The notes: a model not told the origin generated them from the letters alone. A stretch of 64,000 bases of DNA from JACRLW01 sp046349595 (GCA_046349595.1 JAXMCA010000001.1:3224001-3288000), one strand, 5' to 3'. Numbered from the stretch's first letter, positions 25,171 through 36,777 are shown. Program-made: numbers and translations.

Positions 25171-26195
25171 TACCAGTGGCGCAGGTACCAGCCGAGGTCG
25201 TGCTCGGTGAAGTAGAAGCGCCCCACACAGGTCATCGGCGACGGCTCGGTCTGCATGCCGAGTTCCAGTGCCGTGGCGAAGAGGCGATGCCCCGCCGGCA
25301 ACCACATCTCGACCCGGCCTTGCTCCTGCGCGCCTGCGGTCTCGATCGCCGTGAGGAGACAGGCCGCCAGGGCATCTCGATCTGCCGGATGCGTGAGGAG
25401 ATCCGCGATGGCGAGGATCGAGGGGGCACACCAGCCATGGCGGAGCACGAAGATGGCTCGCAGTGGCGAGGCGGAGCGATCCCTGACGACGAACAACCGG
25501 TACGGCACCGGTGCGTCGGCATAGCGCCAGTTCAGGTAGGTGGCGTCGCGGATCGCGGCGACGTCGTACGACGACCGCACGGCGCTCCACAGCACGTCCA
25601 CGCGCGCGTCGAAACGACGGACTTCCTCGACGACCAGCTCGGAACAGCGGTGGCGCCCCATCCCCGTCCACGGCCCGGGTTCGAAGAGGTTGGCGAAGAG
25701 CGTCTGCACCGGCGCGAACATCGAGATGTAGCCGAGATGACGCTGACCGATGACCCGGGCCTGATGATTGGGGAAACCGTAGGTCGCGTGGCAATGCCCG
25801 GCGTTGCCCCAGGTCTCGTAGTAGTGCCTCGCCGTCGCGAGGAACGCGTTGGGAGTCGCGTGAGTGCGCCGCCACTGCGGATCGACCATGCTGTCGACCG
25901 GCTGTCCGACGAGCACGTCCTCGCCCTCGACGTTGAACCGCACCGGCACGGCCGCGTAGTGCGCGACCACTCGACCGGTGTCGTGGTCCTTCCCGAGCAT
26001 GATCTGCATCCCGGCCGGGCAGTCGCGGAACTCCCAGTTCCACTCGGCGATGCTCCTCGGGACGAAATCGCTCCGCCCGGCTCCGAACACGCGATTGAAG
26101 AGGTCGACGATTCCATGCTCGTCGCCGATCTCGTAGGGGGTGACGAGGAGATGTGGCGCGGGACGGCAGCTCGTTCCCCTCGTCGTCGAAGTCAT
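25140..26195 (-). CDS. GNAT-family acetyltransferase-like protein
   Basis: The 351-residue product resembles the longer GNAT proteins with two acetyltransferase-like halves. An N-terminal region has P-Y-E-I-G-D-E and F-N-R-V-F-G near residues 20-40, then V-A-H-Y-A-A-V-P-V and V-D-S-M-V-D-P-x-W-R-R, which is the usual CoA-binding strand and helix. It would acylate an amine or similar group in the cytoplasm. The start follows a GGAGGGAG ribosome-binding site. It lies 14 bases downstream of the radical SAM gene in the same direction, so the two probably modify one compound. Confidence 0.7.
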   Translation of the reverse strand: MTSTTRGTSCRPAPHLLVTPYEIGDEHGIVDLFNRVFGAGRSDFVPRSIAEWNWEFRDCPAGMQIMLGKDHDTGRVVAHYAAVPVRFNVEGEDVLVGQPVDSMVDPQWRRTHATPNAFLATARHYYETWGNAGHCHATYGFPNHQARVIGQRHLGYISMFAPVQTLFANLFEPGPWTGMGRHRCSELVVEEVRRFDARVDVLWSAVRSSYDVAAIRDATYLNWRYADAPVPYRLFVVRDRSASPLRAIFVLRHGWCAPSILAIADLLTHPADRDALAACLLTAIETAGAQEQGRVEMWLPAGHRLFATALELGMQTEPSPMTCVGRFYFTEHDLGWYLRHWYYTIGDSDLL

Positions 26196-26209
26196 TTCTC
26201 CCTCCTCGC

Positions 26210-27748
26210 TCACTGTCGGTAGGTGTTGTCCAGGCGCGTCTGCAACAGCCGCCGGTAGAGCCACCGATCCCAGGACATCCCGAATCGCCCGACGCGGAGT
26301 CGCAGCCGGGCGAAGCTGCGCAGCACGCGGTACACCGACTGCCGCAAGCAGGATCGGAATCGCAGCTTGCTCGTCGTCAACGGCAGGTAGTGAGCGGTCA
26401 TCCGTTTGATCTCGCGCTCCTCCGCGGCGTCGAGCCATTGCATGCTGTGGACGTCCTCGCGGCCGAATCGGATGCGGTACGGCAGCATCTCCCCCACGGT
26501 CCGTGGGTAGTCGGGTGTCCGCTGGATGGCCTCCTCTCCCATCACCGTGCCCCATGCGGCCTGATAGAAGCGGAAGGTGAAGAACACCCACTCGGCATTC
26601 GGGAGGCGCTGGAGCTCACGGATCAGGCGCAGGGACTCGAGCCGATCCGCGCGTGTCTCGCCGAGGAAGCCGAACACGAAGTTGTGCATCGGCATGATCC
26701 CCCGCGCGAGCAACTTGCGCGTCAGCTCGACGGGATCGCGCGGACGATGGCGCTTCCCGATCGCGGTGATCATGCGCGCGGAACCGGTCTCGGTGCCGAA
26801 CTCGATCTTCCGGCATCCACCCGCGGCGATGACGTCCCACTCCTCGTCGGTGAAGCGGATGGCGTCGCTCGGTGACATCAGCGCGAACCACGTGCAGTCG
26901 GGGATCCGCTCCTTCCACAGCCGAGCGGTCGCGAGGACGCGCTTGCGATTGGTCGCGAAGTCGAGCTCGCCGATGTGGAACTGCGTCACGCCGTAGCGGT
27001 GGAACAGCCGCGAGGCGAGTCCGACGATGTCCTCCGCATCCAGCATCGAAGGCTCGTGCGAGCTCCAGTAGCAGAACGAGCACTGCTTGGGGCAGCCGCG
27101 TGATGTCCCGATCACGAGCGTCGGTCGGCCGTTTCCGAAGATCCCGCCCTTGTCGTGGACGTAGCCGGAGAGATCGAGGAGGTCGTAGAGGACCAGATTC
27201 GCGGCGGAGATCTTCGTGTTGCGTGCGATCGGGTTGCTCCTCTGCACGCCATCCTCGCGCCAGATCAGACCCGGGACGGACACGAGAGGGATGCGGCCCT
27301 CGATGGCACGAACCAGTTCGGGTGCCGCGTCCTCGCCATAGCCCCGCAGAACGAAGTCGAAAGGTGGTGCGAGTTCGAACGCGCGCTCCGGTGTCAGGGT
27401 GATGAACTCACCGCCCACCGCGATCCTCAGGTCCGGGTACCAGCTCCTGATCTCGCCCGCGAGCTTCAGCGCGTTGGCCGTCTGCGTGAGTGGATCGAGC
27501 TCCTGCATCCACAGGAACACGACCGAAGCGCCGGCCAGGGCCTCGCGGAGTTCCAGGCGCCGATCGCGGCGATCGAGGTCGGGTTCCTGGTCGAACCACA
27601 CCACCTCGCAACCGGCCTGGAACAAGCCGCCGGCCGCATTCATCGCCCGGAACGGCACGCCCTGGCATTCGTGCATCGGGTCGACGGTCCAGCGCGGGAT
27701 GACGAATCCGACGCGAGACGTCGCATTGCTGGGCGTCACGATCTGCAT
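26210..27748 (-). CDS. B12-binding-domain radical SAM enzyme
   Basis: The 512-residue product has an N-terminal cobalamin-binding-like domain (residues about 10-150) and then a radical SAM domain with the cluster motif C-P-K-Q-C-S-F-C (Cys219, Cys223, Cys226). Glycine-rich and acidic segments that bind SAM follow. The C-terminal part is charged and helical. Such enzymes methylate or rearrange unreactive carbon or phosphorus centres. No lasso, lanthipeptide or phosphonate gene sits next to it, so the substrate is unknown. It forms a unit with the GNAT gene and is divergent from the hydroxylase-like gene. Confidence 0.88.
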   Translation of the reverse strand: MQIVTPSNATSRVGFVIPRWTVDPMHECQGVPFRAMNAAGGLFQAGCEVVWFDQEPDLDRRDRRLELREALAGASVVFLWMQELDPLTQTANALKLAGEIRSWYPDLRIAVGGEFITLTPERAFELAPPFDFVLRGYGEDAAPELVRAIEGRIPLVSVPGLIWREDGVQRSNPIARNTKISAANLVLYDLLDLSGYVHDKGGIFGNGRPTLVIGTSRGCPKQCSFCYWSSHEPSMLDAEDIVGLASRLFHRYGVTQFHIGELDFATNRKRVLATARLWKERIPDCTWFALMSPSDAIRFTDEEWDVIAAGGCRKIEFGTETGSARMITAIGKRHRPRDPVELTRKLLARGIMPMHNFVFGFLGETRADRLESLRLIRELQRLPNAEWVFFTFRFYQAAWGTVMGEEAIQRTPDYPRTVGEMLPYRIRFGREDVHSMQWLDAAEEREIKRMTAHYLPLTTSKLRFRSCLRQSVYRVLRSFARLRLRVGRFGMSWDRWLYRRLLQTRLDNTYRQ

Positions 27749-27998
27749 GGCGGGGATCGAACGACGGACGAGGGCCGGACCAAGTCGGCACCACGGAGAG
27801 GCGGAGCGGGCGCGGCGCGCTCAGCAATGGCCGTGCCGGTGATTCATTGTCCTGGCGTCGGGTCGACCGCGGCCGACGGACCCCGCAACTCTCGGCGCCC
27901 GAGCCCCTGACTGTGCCACAGTGCTCGATCGCAACGACGGTTTCCAGCCGCCGTCGATCGGAAGACCGTCACCTTGCCGGCGCGCACGGCGAGATAGG

Positions 27999-28520
27999 AT
28001 GTCGCGCCGGCTCCCCATGCCCGCGGTGTCGCACTTCCTCCGGCTCTTCGAGCAACATCACGCGACCTTCCTCGCGGAATGCGATCGGCTGACGAAGTCG
28101 GACTGGCTGCAATGGCCGATGAGTGCGGCATACCAGGGTGAGTGGCTGTTGCTCCCGCTGATCTCGCGGCGGTTGTGCGACGGTCTCGCCATCGACTTCG
28201 AGGCCCACCGTCGACTGTGCCCGGAGACCTATCGGATCCTGGCCGCGATGCCCGAGGTCGTGGAAGCAGGCTTCTCCCGACTCGAGCCGGGAACGCACAT
28301 CTATCCACACGTCGATGCCGACCACTCGGCCTTCGTGCGCTGCCATCTCGGCCTGCGGATCCCGGAGGGATCCCTGATCCGCATCGACGGTCGGATCAGC
28401 ACCTGGCAGGAGGGTCGATGCATGGTCTTCGACGGCCATCTCCTTCACGAGACGGTCAATCTCTCCGCCGAGCCGCGCACCATCCTGATCTGCGATCTCG
28501 ACCCTGCCGCGGTGGAGTGA
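27999..28520 (+). CDS. Aspartyl/asparaginyl beta-hydroxylase-like dioxygenase
   Basis: The 173-residue product fits the Asp/Asn hydroxylase fold (PF05118-like). It has an H-V-D-A-D iron-binding segment, a second His in F-D-G-H-L-L-H-E, and a nearby Arg that would bind 2-oxoglutarate. It would hydroxylate a peptide or a free amino acid, or act on a product of the neighbouring radical SAM and GNAT enzymes. ATGs at 27999 and 28017 are both possible; the first gives the longer family-like N-terminus. It is transcribed divergently from the radical SAM gene. Confidence 0.7.
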   Translation: MSRRLPMPAVSHFLRLFEQHHATFLAECDRLTKSDWLQWPMSAAYQGEWLLLPLISRRLCDGLAIDFEAHRRLCPETYRILAAMPEVVEAGFSRLEPGTHIYPHVDADHSAFVRCHLGLRIPEGSLIRIDGRISTWQEGRCMVFDGHLLHETVNLSAEPRTILICDLDPAAVE

Positions 28521-28604
28521 CGAGCCGCCGCCCGCCCCCGGGTTCGACGGCCGAACCAACGCCGTGTCCGACGACCGACGCTTCGCGCTATCCTGCCCCC
28601 GCCG

Positions 28605-31439
28605 ATGCGCGCTCCGCTCGCCCTGCTCGCCCTCGTCGCCACGCTCCCGGCCCAGAAGCCGACGCCGCGCACCTTCCTGCCGCTGCCCGATCAAGTCGCG
28701 ATCCCGAGCCCGCAGCGGCACGACTGGCAGCGCAATGCGATCGACGACTTCGTGCTCGCGCGCCTGGAGAAGGAAGGCCTGGCGCCGAACCACGAGGCCT
28801 CGCGCGAACGGTTGATCCGCCGCGCCACCTTGACGCTCACCGGTCTGCCACCGGAGCCGCAGGACGTCGCCGCCTTCGTGGCCGACGTGTCGCCCGACGC
28901 CTTCGACCATGTGCTCGATCGCCTGCTCGGCAGCGTGCAGTACGCCGAGCACATGACCGCCGACTGGCTCGACGCCGCGCGCTATGCCGACACCCACGGC
29001 TATCAAGTCGACTCGTACCGCGAGGTGTGGCCGTGGCGCGACTGGGTGATCTCGACCTTCGACCGCAACCTGACCTACGACCGCTTCCTGACCTGGCAGC
29101 TCGCCGGCGATCTGCTGCCCGACGCGACGCGCGAGAGCACGCTCGCGACCTGCTTCCTGCGCCTGCACCGGCAGACCAACGAGGGCGGCAGCGTGGAGGA
29201 GGAGTTCCGGCAGGAGTACGTCAGCGATCGCGTGGAGACGATCGGCACGGCGATCCTCGGTGTCACGATGGGTTGCGCCAAGTGCCACGACCACAAGAAC
29301 GATCCCCTCACGCAGCGTGACTACTACGGGATGTGCGCGATCGTCGACGGCGGCGACGAGTGCGGGCTGTACTCGTACTTCACCGACGCGGTTCCCACCC
29401 CCACTCTGCGCCTGCCGACGGCGGAACAGGAGACGGCGCTCGCGACGGCGACGCGCCGCGTGGGCGAAGCCGAGGACGCGCTTCGTCATTTGGCTGGTTC
29501 GCGCGAGGAGGCCTTCGCTCAATGGCTCGCGCAGCAGGTCGACTCCCTCGACATCCCGGGCGCGAGGGGATCGTTCTCCTTCGAGTCGATCGCGGCGGAT
29601 GGTTCGCTCGACAACGGCGCGGTCGCGGCCGATCGCGGACGCACGGCAGATTCGCCCGTGCTCGGCGACGGCATCGTCGGCAAGGCGCTGATGCTCAGCG
29701 GTGAGAACAACGCGATCTTCCCGAAGGTCGCCGACTTCGCACGCGATGATCCCTTCACGATCGCATGCTTCGTGCGCGTCGCGGAGCACCACGACCGCGC
29801 CGTGGTTTGGCACCGCTCGCGCGCCTGGACCGACGCCGGCAGCCGCGGCTACGAACTTCTGCTCGAGGACGGCCGCCCCAGCGCCGCACTGATCCACTTC
29901 TGGCCCGGCAATGCGCTGCGCGTCGTGGCACGACGAGCGCTGGTGCCGGGGCGCTTCACGCACATCGCGGTCAGCTACGACGGCAGCAGCCGCGCCGAAG
30001 GCCTTCGCATCTTCGTCGACGGTCAGGCGGTCGAGGTCGACGTGGTGCGCGACAAGCTGACGCGGGACATCACCGGCGGAGGCGCGGATGCACTCACGCT
30101 CGGCCAGCGCTTCCGCGACAAGGGCCTGCGCGGTGGCGCGATCGACGAGCTGCGCACCTATGGACGCGAACTCGCACCGCTCGAGGTCGCCGAGCTGGCG
30201 CGCCCCGGATCGCTGCGAGCCGCGCTGCTGGCACGCGATGACGCGGACCAGCGCATGGCATTGCGAGCCGTCTTCGCCGCCGGCCGCGACGAGGAACTCG
30301 CCAAGGCGCGGGAAGCGCTGCGCGCTGCGCGCCGTGAGCGGACCAAGGTCGTCGAGTCGATCCGCGAGGTGATGGTGATGCGCGACGACCTGCCCGAGCC
30401 CCGCGTGGCACATCGCCTGATCCGCGGCGCCTACGACGCGCCCGCGGAGGTCGTCGAGCCTTCGATCCCCGCGGTGCTCGGCGACTGGCCGGAGGATGCG
30501 CCGCACGACCGCCTCGGTCTCGCCCGCTGGATCTGCGATCCGCACAACCCGCTGACGGCGCGCGTGATCGTCGACCGCGTGTGGCAATTGCACTTCGGCC
30601 GCGGTCTGTGTCCGACCCCGGAGGACCTCGGCAACATGGCCGGCGCGAGCGAATACCCGGAGCTGCTCGACTGGCTCGCGCGCCGCTTCGTCGACAGCGG
30701 CTTCGACCTGAAGGCCCTGCACCGCCTGATCCTCTCCTCCGCGACGTGGCGTCAGGACTCCGCATGCGACAGCACCCTGCGCACGCGTGACCCGGACAAC
30801 GCCCTGCTCGCGCGAGGACCATCGTTCCGGCTCGGTGCGGAGGTGATCCGCGACAGCGCGCTCGCCGTCTCGGGCCTGCTGGTGCGCAAGGTCGGCGGTC
30901 CGTCGGTGAAGCCGTACCAGCCGCCGGGTCTGTGGGAGGAGAAGTCCGGCGCGAGCTACACGCAGGACCAGGGCGAAGGCCTGTGGCGCCGCAGCCTGTA
31001 CACCTTCAGCAAGCGCACCTCGCCGCCGCCGGCGATGACGACCTTCGACGCCGGCTCACGCGAGGTGTGCAGCGTGCGCCGCCAGCGCACGACCAGCCCG
31101 CTCCAGGCGCTGCTGATCGAGAACGACCCGCAACACGTCGAGGCGGCGCGCATGCTCGCCGCGCGCGTGATGCGTGAGTGCACCGGCGACGGCGAGCGCC
31201 TCGACGCGCTGTTCGCGCGCGTGCTCTCCCGCGCTCCCACGGCGCGCGAACGCGAGATCCTGCTGGCGCGGATCACGGCGGAACGCGCCTCGTTCGCAGC
31301 CGATCCGGGCTCCGCCAAGGCCCTGCTCGCGGTCGGGGTCGCTCCCTGCGACACCACCCTCGATCCGATCGAGGTGGCGACCTTCACCACCGTCTCCACT
31401 ACGCTGCTCTGCCTCGACGAGGCGATCACGCTGCGCTGA
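28605..31439 (+). CDS. DUF1549/DUF1553 protein with LamG-like insert (planctomycete PSD1-type)
   Basis: The 944-residue product has a signal peptide and then DUF1549, with D-D-F-V-L-A-R-L, L-T-L-T-G-L-P-P, and a C-A-K-C-H heme motif at residues 224-228. A LamG/concanavalin-like insert follows (about residues 320-520), then DUF1553 (about 610-900), with H-F-G-R-G and R-L-I-L-S-S. The N-terminal cytochrome domain that often starts these proteins is absent, so only one heme site remains. Proteins of this kind are nearly confined to Planctomycetota and relatives and are usually paired with a DUF1501 gene, as here. They are thought to act on polysaccharides outside the cell; the reaction is not known. 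Confidence 0.85.
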   Translation: MRAPLALLALVATLPAQKPTPRTFLPLPDQVAIPSPQRHDWQRNAIDDFVLARLEKEGLAPNHEASRERLIRRATLTLTGLPPEPQDVAAFVADVSPDAFDHVLDRLLGSVQYAEHMTADWLDAARYADTHGYQVDSYREVWPWRDWVISTFDRNLTYDRFLTWQLAGDLLPDATRESTLATCFLRLHRQTNEGGSVEEEFRQEYVSDRVETIGTAILGVTMGCAKCHDHKNDPLTQRDYYGMCAIVDGGDECGLYSYFTDAVPTPTLRLPTAEQETALATATRRVGEAEDALRHLAGSREEAFAQWLAQQVDSLDIPGARGSFSFESIAADGSLDNGAVAADRGRTADSPVLGDGIVGKALMLSGENNAIFPKVADFARDDPFTIACFVRVAEHHDRAVVWHRSRAWTDAGSRGYELLLEDGRPSAALIHFWPGNALRVVARRALVPGRFTHIAVSYDGSSRAEGLRIFVDGQAVEVDVVRDKLTRDITGGGADALTLGQRFRDKGLRGGAIDELRTYGRELAPLEVAELARPGSLRAALLARDDADQRMALRAVFAAGRDEELAKAREALRAARRERTKVVESIREVMVMRDDLPEPRVAHRLIRGAYDAPAEVVEPSIPAVLGDWPEDAPHDRLGLARWICDPHNPLTARVIVDRVWQLHFGRGLCPTPEDLGNMAGASEYPELLDWLARRFVDSGFDLKALHRLILSSATWRQDSACDSTLRTRDPDNALLARGPSFRLGAEVIRDSALAVSGLLVRKVGGPSVKPYQPPGLWEEKSGASYTQDQGEGLWRRSLYTFSKRTSPPPAMTTFDAGSREVCSVRRQRTTSPLQALLIENDPQHVEAARMLAARVMRECTGDGERLDALFARVLSRAPTAREREILLARITAERASFAADPGSAKALLAVGVAPCDTTLDPIEVATFTTVSTTLLCLDEAITLR

Positions 31440-31463
31440 CCCCGTCGCTCCGCTCTCCCCACC

Positions 31464-32215
31464 ATGGACTCCATATCCAACGCGCGACGCTTCGCGGTCC
31501 TGATCGACGCCGACAACGCATCGGCCGGAATGATCGAGGGACTGCTCGCCGAGGTCGCCAACTACGGCGTGGCGATCGTGAAGCGCATCTACGGCGACTG
31601 GACCACGCCGAACCTGCGGACCTGGAAGGACCAGCTCCTCGAGCACTCGATCCAGCCGATCCAGCAGTTCCGCTACACCACCGGCAAGAACGCCACCGAC
31701 AGCGCGCTGATCATCGACGCGATGGACCTGCTCTACCGCGCGCGCCTCGACGGCTTCTGCATCGTGTCGAGCGACAGCGACTTCACACGCCTTGCCTCAC
31801 GCATCCGCGAAGAGGGCGTGATGGTGATCGGTTTCGGCGAGCGCAAGACGCCGCGGCCCTTCGTCGCGGCCTGCGACCGCTTCGTGTTCACCGACGTCCT
31901 CGAGCAGCACGAGGAAGAGGACGAAGGCTCGCGCTCCAAGCGGATGACCGCGCAAGAACTGAAGGGCGACCAGCAACTCGTCGCCGTGCTGCGCTCCGCG
32001 GTCGACGCCGTCGCCGACGAGGACGGCTGGGCCAACCTCGCCGCGGTCGGCGCCAAGGCGATCCTGCAGCTCCCCGACTTCGATCCGCGCAACTACGGCT
32101 ATTCGAAGCTCTCGCAGCTCGTCGAGGCGACCAAGCTGTTCGACGTCGAGCGCCGCAAGGTCGGCGACTCCGGCCAGATCGCCGTGCTGGTGCGCGATCC
32201 GCGGCGTTACCGGCG

Positions 32216-32219
<4 letters not shown>
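31464..32219 (+). CDS. NYN-domain nuclease-like protein with OST-HTH/LOTUS domain
   Basis: The 251-residue product starts with a PIN-like NYN domain: V-L-I-D-A-D-N at residues 11-17, S-A-L-I-I-D-A-M-D, and C-I-V-S-S-D-S-D-F. The conserved acids in these segments would bind Mg. The last third (about 175-245) matches OST-HTH/LOTUS, an RNA-binding helix-turn-helix. It is cytoplasmic and probably cleaves or silences RNA. It sits between two exported proteins, and its stop overlaps the DUF1501 start by four bases, so it is made together with them. Confidence 0.85.
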
Positions 32220-33619
<1,400 letters not shown>

Positions 33620-33776
33620 GTCGGCAGTGCTCCGAGAAGTGCCGAAGGGCGCCGATCAGCACGGGACGGCGGCGATCGGAATCAGCAGGCTCCGGCTCGG
33701 CCGCCGTGCTTCGCGCGGCGACGGGCGAACGGGAGGGGACGTCGGCGCGGGGCACCCCCATCCACCTCGCCGGAGC

Positions 33777-35510
33777 TCACGCGAACAGCTCCCGATCCCG
33801 GATCTTGCGCGCGTTCGAGTAGCTCTCGCTCCACCACGGCTTCTCGCTCGCCTTCCGCGGGGGCCTGGTCAGGTGGAGCCTCCCCTTCGCTGTCTTGGCC
33901 TCTTCCTGACGAACGCGGAAGTGGTAGTGGTCGAAGATGCGAAGCGCCTCCACGACATAGGCGACGGCGATTCGTCGATCGCGAATGACGAGCAGGTTCT
34001 CGCCGTTCGAAGTGTCCGCCGAGACGGAGAAGTTGTACGAGCCCATGTAGACACGGGCCGTGGGCTTGTCGAAGTCGACCACGAGGAACTTGTGGTGCAT
34101 GCGCGTGCCCGAGCCGCCGGTGGGCTCCGACTTGAACGGCTCCGGGACCTTCGCACTCAGAGCCGACGGTTGAACGACCGTGACCTTCCCGTCAGGCTTC
34201 TGGAGCGCCACGCCGGTTGCCGTCTTGCCGTTCAGGTCTTCGACCGCGTGGTCGGAGATGCCATAGGAGAACACCTGCTTCTTGGACTTGACGGCCTTGA
34301 TCGCATTGCGGATCGCGCCGGGGGTCTGGTAGAGGAAGGCCAGGGAGAAGAACAGGCTCGATTCCGCGGTCTTGACGTCCTCGGCAATCGCCGTGAGGAC
34401 CGCGTTCTGCTTCGAACGGGGTGAGAAACCGATCTCGATGTCGAGCCCCGCGACTCCGAGCGGTTGCCACACGGCAGACTCCGTCGCCGCGAAGTCCGCT
34501 GCCGTCTCGCTGTTCCAGTAGTTCTCGAACGCGGTCATGAACACCTTCACCGCCGGCGCTCCGCGGGCGACGATCGCGTTGTTGTTCTGGACGTACAGGC
34601 CGCGCCACGAGTGGTTGGTCGAGCCGCACAGCGCCGCCTGCACGTTCTTGCCGTCGACCACGACGGTCTTGTTGTGCTGGAGCTTGCCGAGGTGTTGGCG
34701 CTTCACATGCGAAGCACCGGCGGAGTCCATCAGACGCTTCACGGCCCGTGACTCGCTCGAACTCGCCTTCCCGTGTGACCCGTCGTCGTCGACGATGACC
34801 ATCAGCCGCGTGCCGAGTCGCTCGAGCCTGGAGACGATTCCCGGTTCATTGAGGTCGTAGAGGACGGCACGCACTTGTGCCGACTCGTCGGCGATCGCCT
34901 CCTCGAGGAGTTCGAGGATCGCGTTGCGCGCCTCGAATCCCATCCACGCGAGGGCCTCGTCCGCCTCGGGGTGGGACGGAGAGAAGTCGAGTCCGTCATC
35001 GGCCTTGGCCGGGAGCAGTTGCGCGATCGCGCTCTTGCCGTAGCGGTCGACGAACGCCTGCGAAGACACGAATCCGCGCGTGAAGCAGACGTTGAGCTCG
35101 CCCGGGTAGGTCTCGCGGCGGAGCTGGATCGCCACCTGCTGGGGTTCGCCGTAGCTCAGTTCGTCGGCCGTGTTCATGAACACGGGAGTGACCACGTAGG
35201 TGAAGTCGCCCGCCAGCTCCGCGTTGCGAGGAAAGTGCACCCAGCGGAACATCTGGATCGGCGCGAGTCGCGTGGGCCGCGCCACCGGATCCACCTTTCC
35301 GTTCGGAAGCAGGAAGTTCAGCCGGTTCTTGAGCTGGAAGAACCTGGTGCCGCCCGGCTCGCGATACTCGATCGCGAACCCGACGAAGTCGGCCGGCGGT
35401 TTGCCATTCCTCCAATTCATGGCGAGCAGACACATGCCCTCGCCGCGGTGGACCTTCAGCGTGAAGAGTGCATCCGCGTTGGAACCACTCACCTGGAATG
35501 CCTCGCTCAT
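33777..35510 (-). CDS. Phospholipase D-like HKD protein
   Basis: The 577-residue product carries two HKD-type motifs, H-N-K (within L-Q-H-N-K-T) and H-H-K (within M-H-H-K-F-L-V-V-D). Each is followed by the Gly/Ser/Asn segment usual in PLD phosphohydrolases or nucleases. An N-terminal region of about 200 residues is not recognised. There is no signal peptide, so it may act in the cytoplasm on nucleic acid or phospholipid. An AGGAGA ribosome-binding site supports the start at 35510. It is convergent with the DUF1501 gene. Confidence 0.78.
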   Translation of the reverse strand: MSEAFQVSGSNADALFTLKVHRGEGMCLLAMNWRNGKPPADFVGFAIEYREPGGTRFFQLKNRLNFLLPNGKVDPVARPTRLAPIQMFRWVHFPRNAELAGDFTYVVTPVFMNTADELSYGEPQQVAIQLRRETYPGELNVCFTRGFVSSQAFVDRYGKSAIAQLLPAKADDGLDFSPSHPEADEALAWMGFEARNAILELLEEAIADESAQVRAVLYDLNEPGIVSRLERLGTRLMVIVDDDGSHGKASSSESRAVKRLMDSAGASHVKRQHLGKLQHNKTVVVDGKNVQAALCGSTNHSWRGLYVQNNNAIVARGAPAVKVFMTAFENYWNSETAADFAATESAVWQPLGVAGLDIEIGFSPRSKQNAVLTAIAEDVKTAESSLFFSLAFLYQTPGAIRNAIKAVKSKKQVFSYGISDHAVEDLNGKTATGVALQKPDGKVTVVQPSALSAKVPEPFKSEPTGGSGTRMHHKFLVVDFDKPTARVYMGSYNFSVSADTSNGENLLVIRDRRIAVAYVVEALRIFDHYHFRVRQEEAKTAKGRLHLTRPPRKASEKPWWSESYSNARKIRDRELFA

Positions 35511-35700
35511 CTCGACCTTCTCCTGAGCGGGTCGAATGCGACCCGAGGAGCAGGATGACGGCCCCCCGGTCGATGCGCCAAGCGAATTCCCAAGGGTCGA
35601 ACTCGGCCTTCCACACGGCACAGCTCAACGCGGTTGCCGCCGACTGCCCGCGCGCGAAGCACGCTCGATTCAGTTGATGGCGATTGCCGACCTGCGAAAC

Positions 35701-36777
35701 TCAGAACTGCACTTCGAAGCTCGCGGTCGTCATCAAGCCCGTCGTCGAGCAGATCCCCTGGGCGTCCAACACGACGCCTTGGAGCCGCAACACGCCTCCC
35801 GCTGCGGAGGGCGGCACCGTGAACAACTGTGAAGCCGTGCCGTGGGTGCCCTGGGCTGCATTGGTGGAGAACAAGAGCCGAGCGAAGGGGTCGAGGCCAC
35901 TGAACAGGATGACGGACGATGTGAGATCGAGGTCGACGACGAGCCCCGCGCCGAAGTTCTGTCCGGGAATGAGGCTGGGCGATGCCAGCAGTACCAGAGG
36001 TTGATGTGCAGGCCCGCTCCACCAGAGATCGATCGACGATCCCGCGGGCGCGGTGACGAGGAACGGCCCGCTACCCGTCGCACCGACACCGTTCACCGTG
36101 AGCGTCGCACACGCGGAGTTGCTCTGGCCGCGCGGACCCTGGGGCATCCAGCTGAAGTCGTCGAAGTACGCCGTCCAGGCCGGTCGCCAGGAAGGCCCAC
36201 CCATGTACAGCATGATTCCCGTCACCGGGGTCCCTCCGGGGCCGGAATGGACGACGACTCCGTCGATGGACAACACGAGGGCGTTTGCCGTCGAGGCGAT
36301 CGTGAGTTCGTGCCAGGCGTAGGTCCGGATGATGCTCGACATCACTCCCGACGCACCCGGCAGGTTGTAGGCGTAGCTCCCCCCGTTCGTGGAACCGAGG
36401 TTGTAGTCCCAGGTGCCGAGTCCGGTCGATCCCGCCGTCGTCCCGACGACCAACGAGATGTAGTTCGACGAACCTGCAGTGGCACCAGTGTCGAACATCC
36501 ATACCGATGCGGTGCCGTAGAGCGGAGTCGCGAACTGGTGGTGCAGGTAGATGTACTTGTTGCTCGCCGTCGTCACCGAGTCGAACCGGGCAGACTGCGA
36601 ACCGCTGTGCACCTGTCCGCCACCCGACAGGGAGATGGAGCCGGACGTCGTCGTCGCGGCCCAGAAGGGATCGATGGTCGGCGCTTCGAACGAATCCGTG
36701 AAGCTTCCCTGAGCCGGGAGGACCGAGGCCAGGAACGGTAGTGAGAGTGCCAGGACGATCGCGTTGAGGTTGGTCAT
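35701..36777 (-). CDS. Secreted protein with LamG-like and C-terminal beta-sandwich domains
   Basis: The 358-residue product has a signal peptide and then a beta-rich domain that resembles a LamG/concanavalin jelly-roll (about residues 25-210). The C-terminal region of about 100 residues contains P-L-V-L-L-A-S-P-S, F-G-A-G-L-V-V-D-L-D and F-T-V-P-P-S-A-A, and is Ser/Gly/Thr-rich. A similar C-terminal module ends the divergent neighbour. Such modules occur in many secreted planctomycete proteins and may mark a shared route of display. Function unknown. Confidence 0.65.
   Translation of the reverse strand: MTNLNAIVLALSLPFLASVLPAQGSFTDSFEAPTIDPFWAATTTSGSISLSGGGQVHSGSQSARFDSVTTASNKYIYLHHQFATPLYGTASVWMFDTGATAGSSNYISLVVGTTAGSTGLGTWDYNLGSTNGGSYAYNLPGASGVMSSIIRTYAWHELTIASTANALVLSIDGVVVHSGPGGTPVTGIMLYMGGPSWRPAWTAYFDDFSWMPQGPRGQSNSACATLTVNGVGATGSGPFLVTAPAGSSIDLWWSGPAHQPLVLLASPSLIPGQNFGAGLVVDLDLTSSVILFSGLDPFARLLFSTNAAQGTHGTASQLFTVPPSAAGGVLRLQGVVLDAQGICSTTGLMTTASFEVQF

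Noticed and set aside
27749..27998. Cobalamin riboswitch before the B12 radical SAM gene
   Set aside because: I could not find the B12-box consensus or its folded arms in this 250-base gap.
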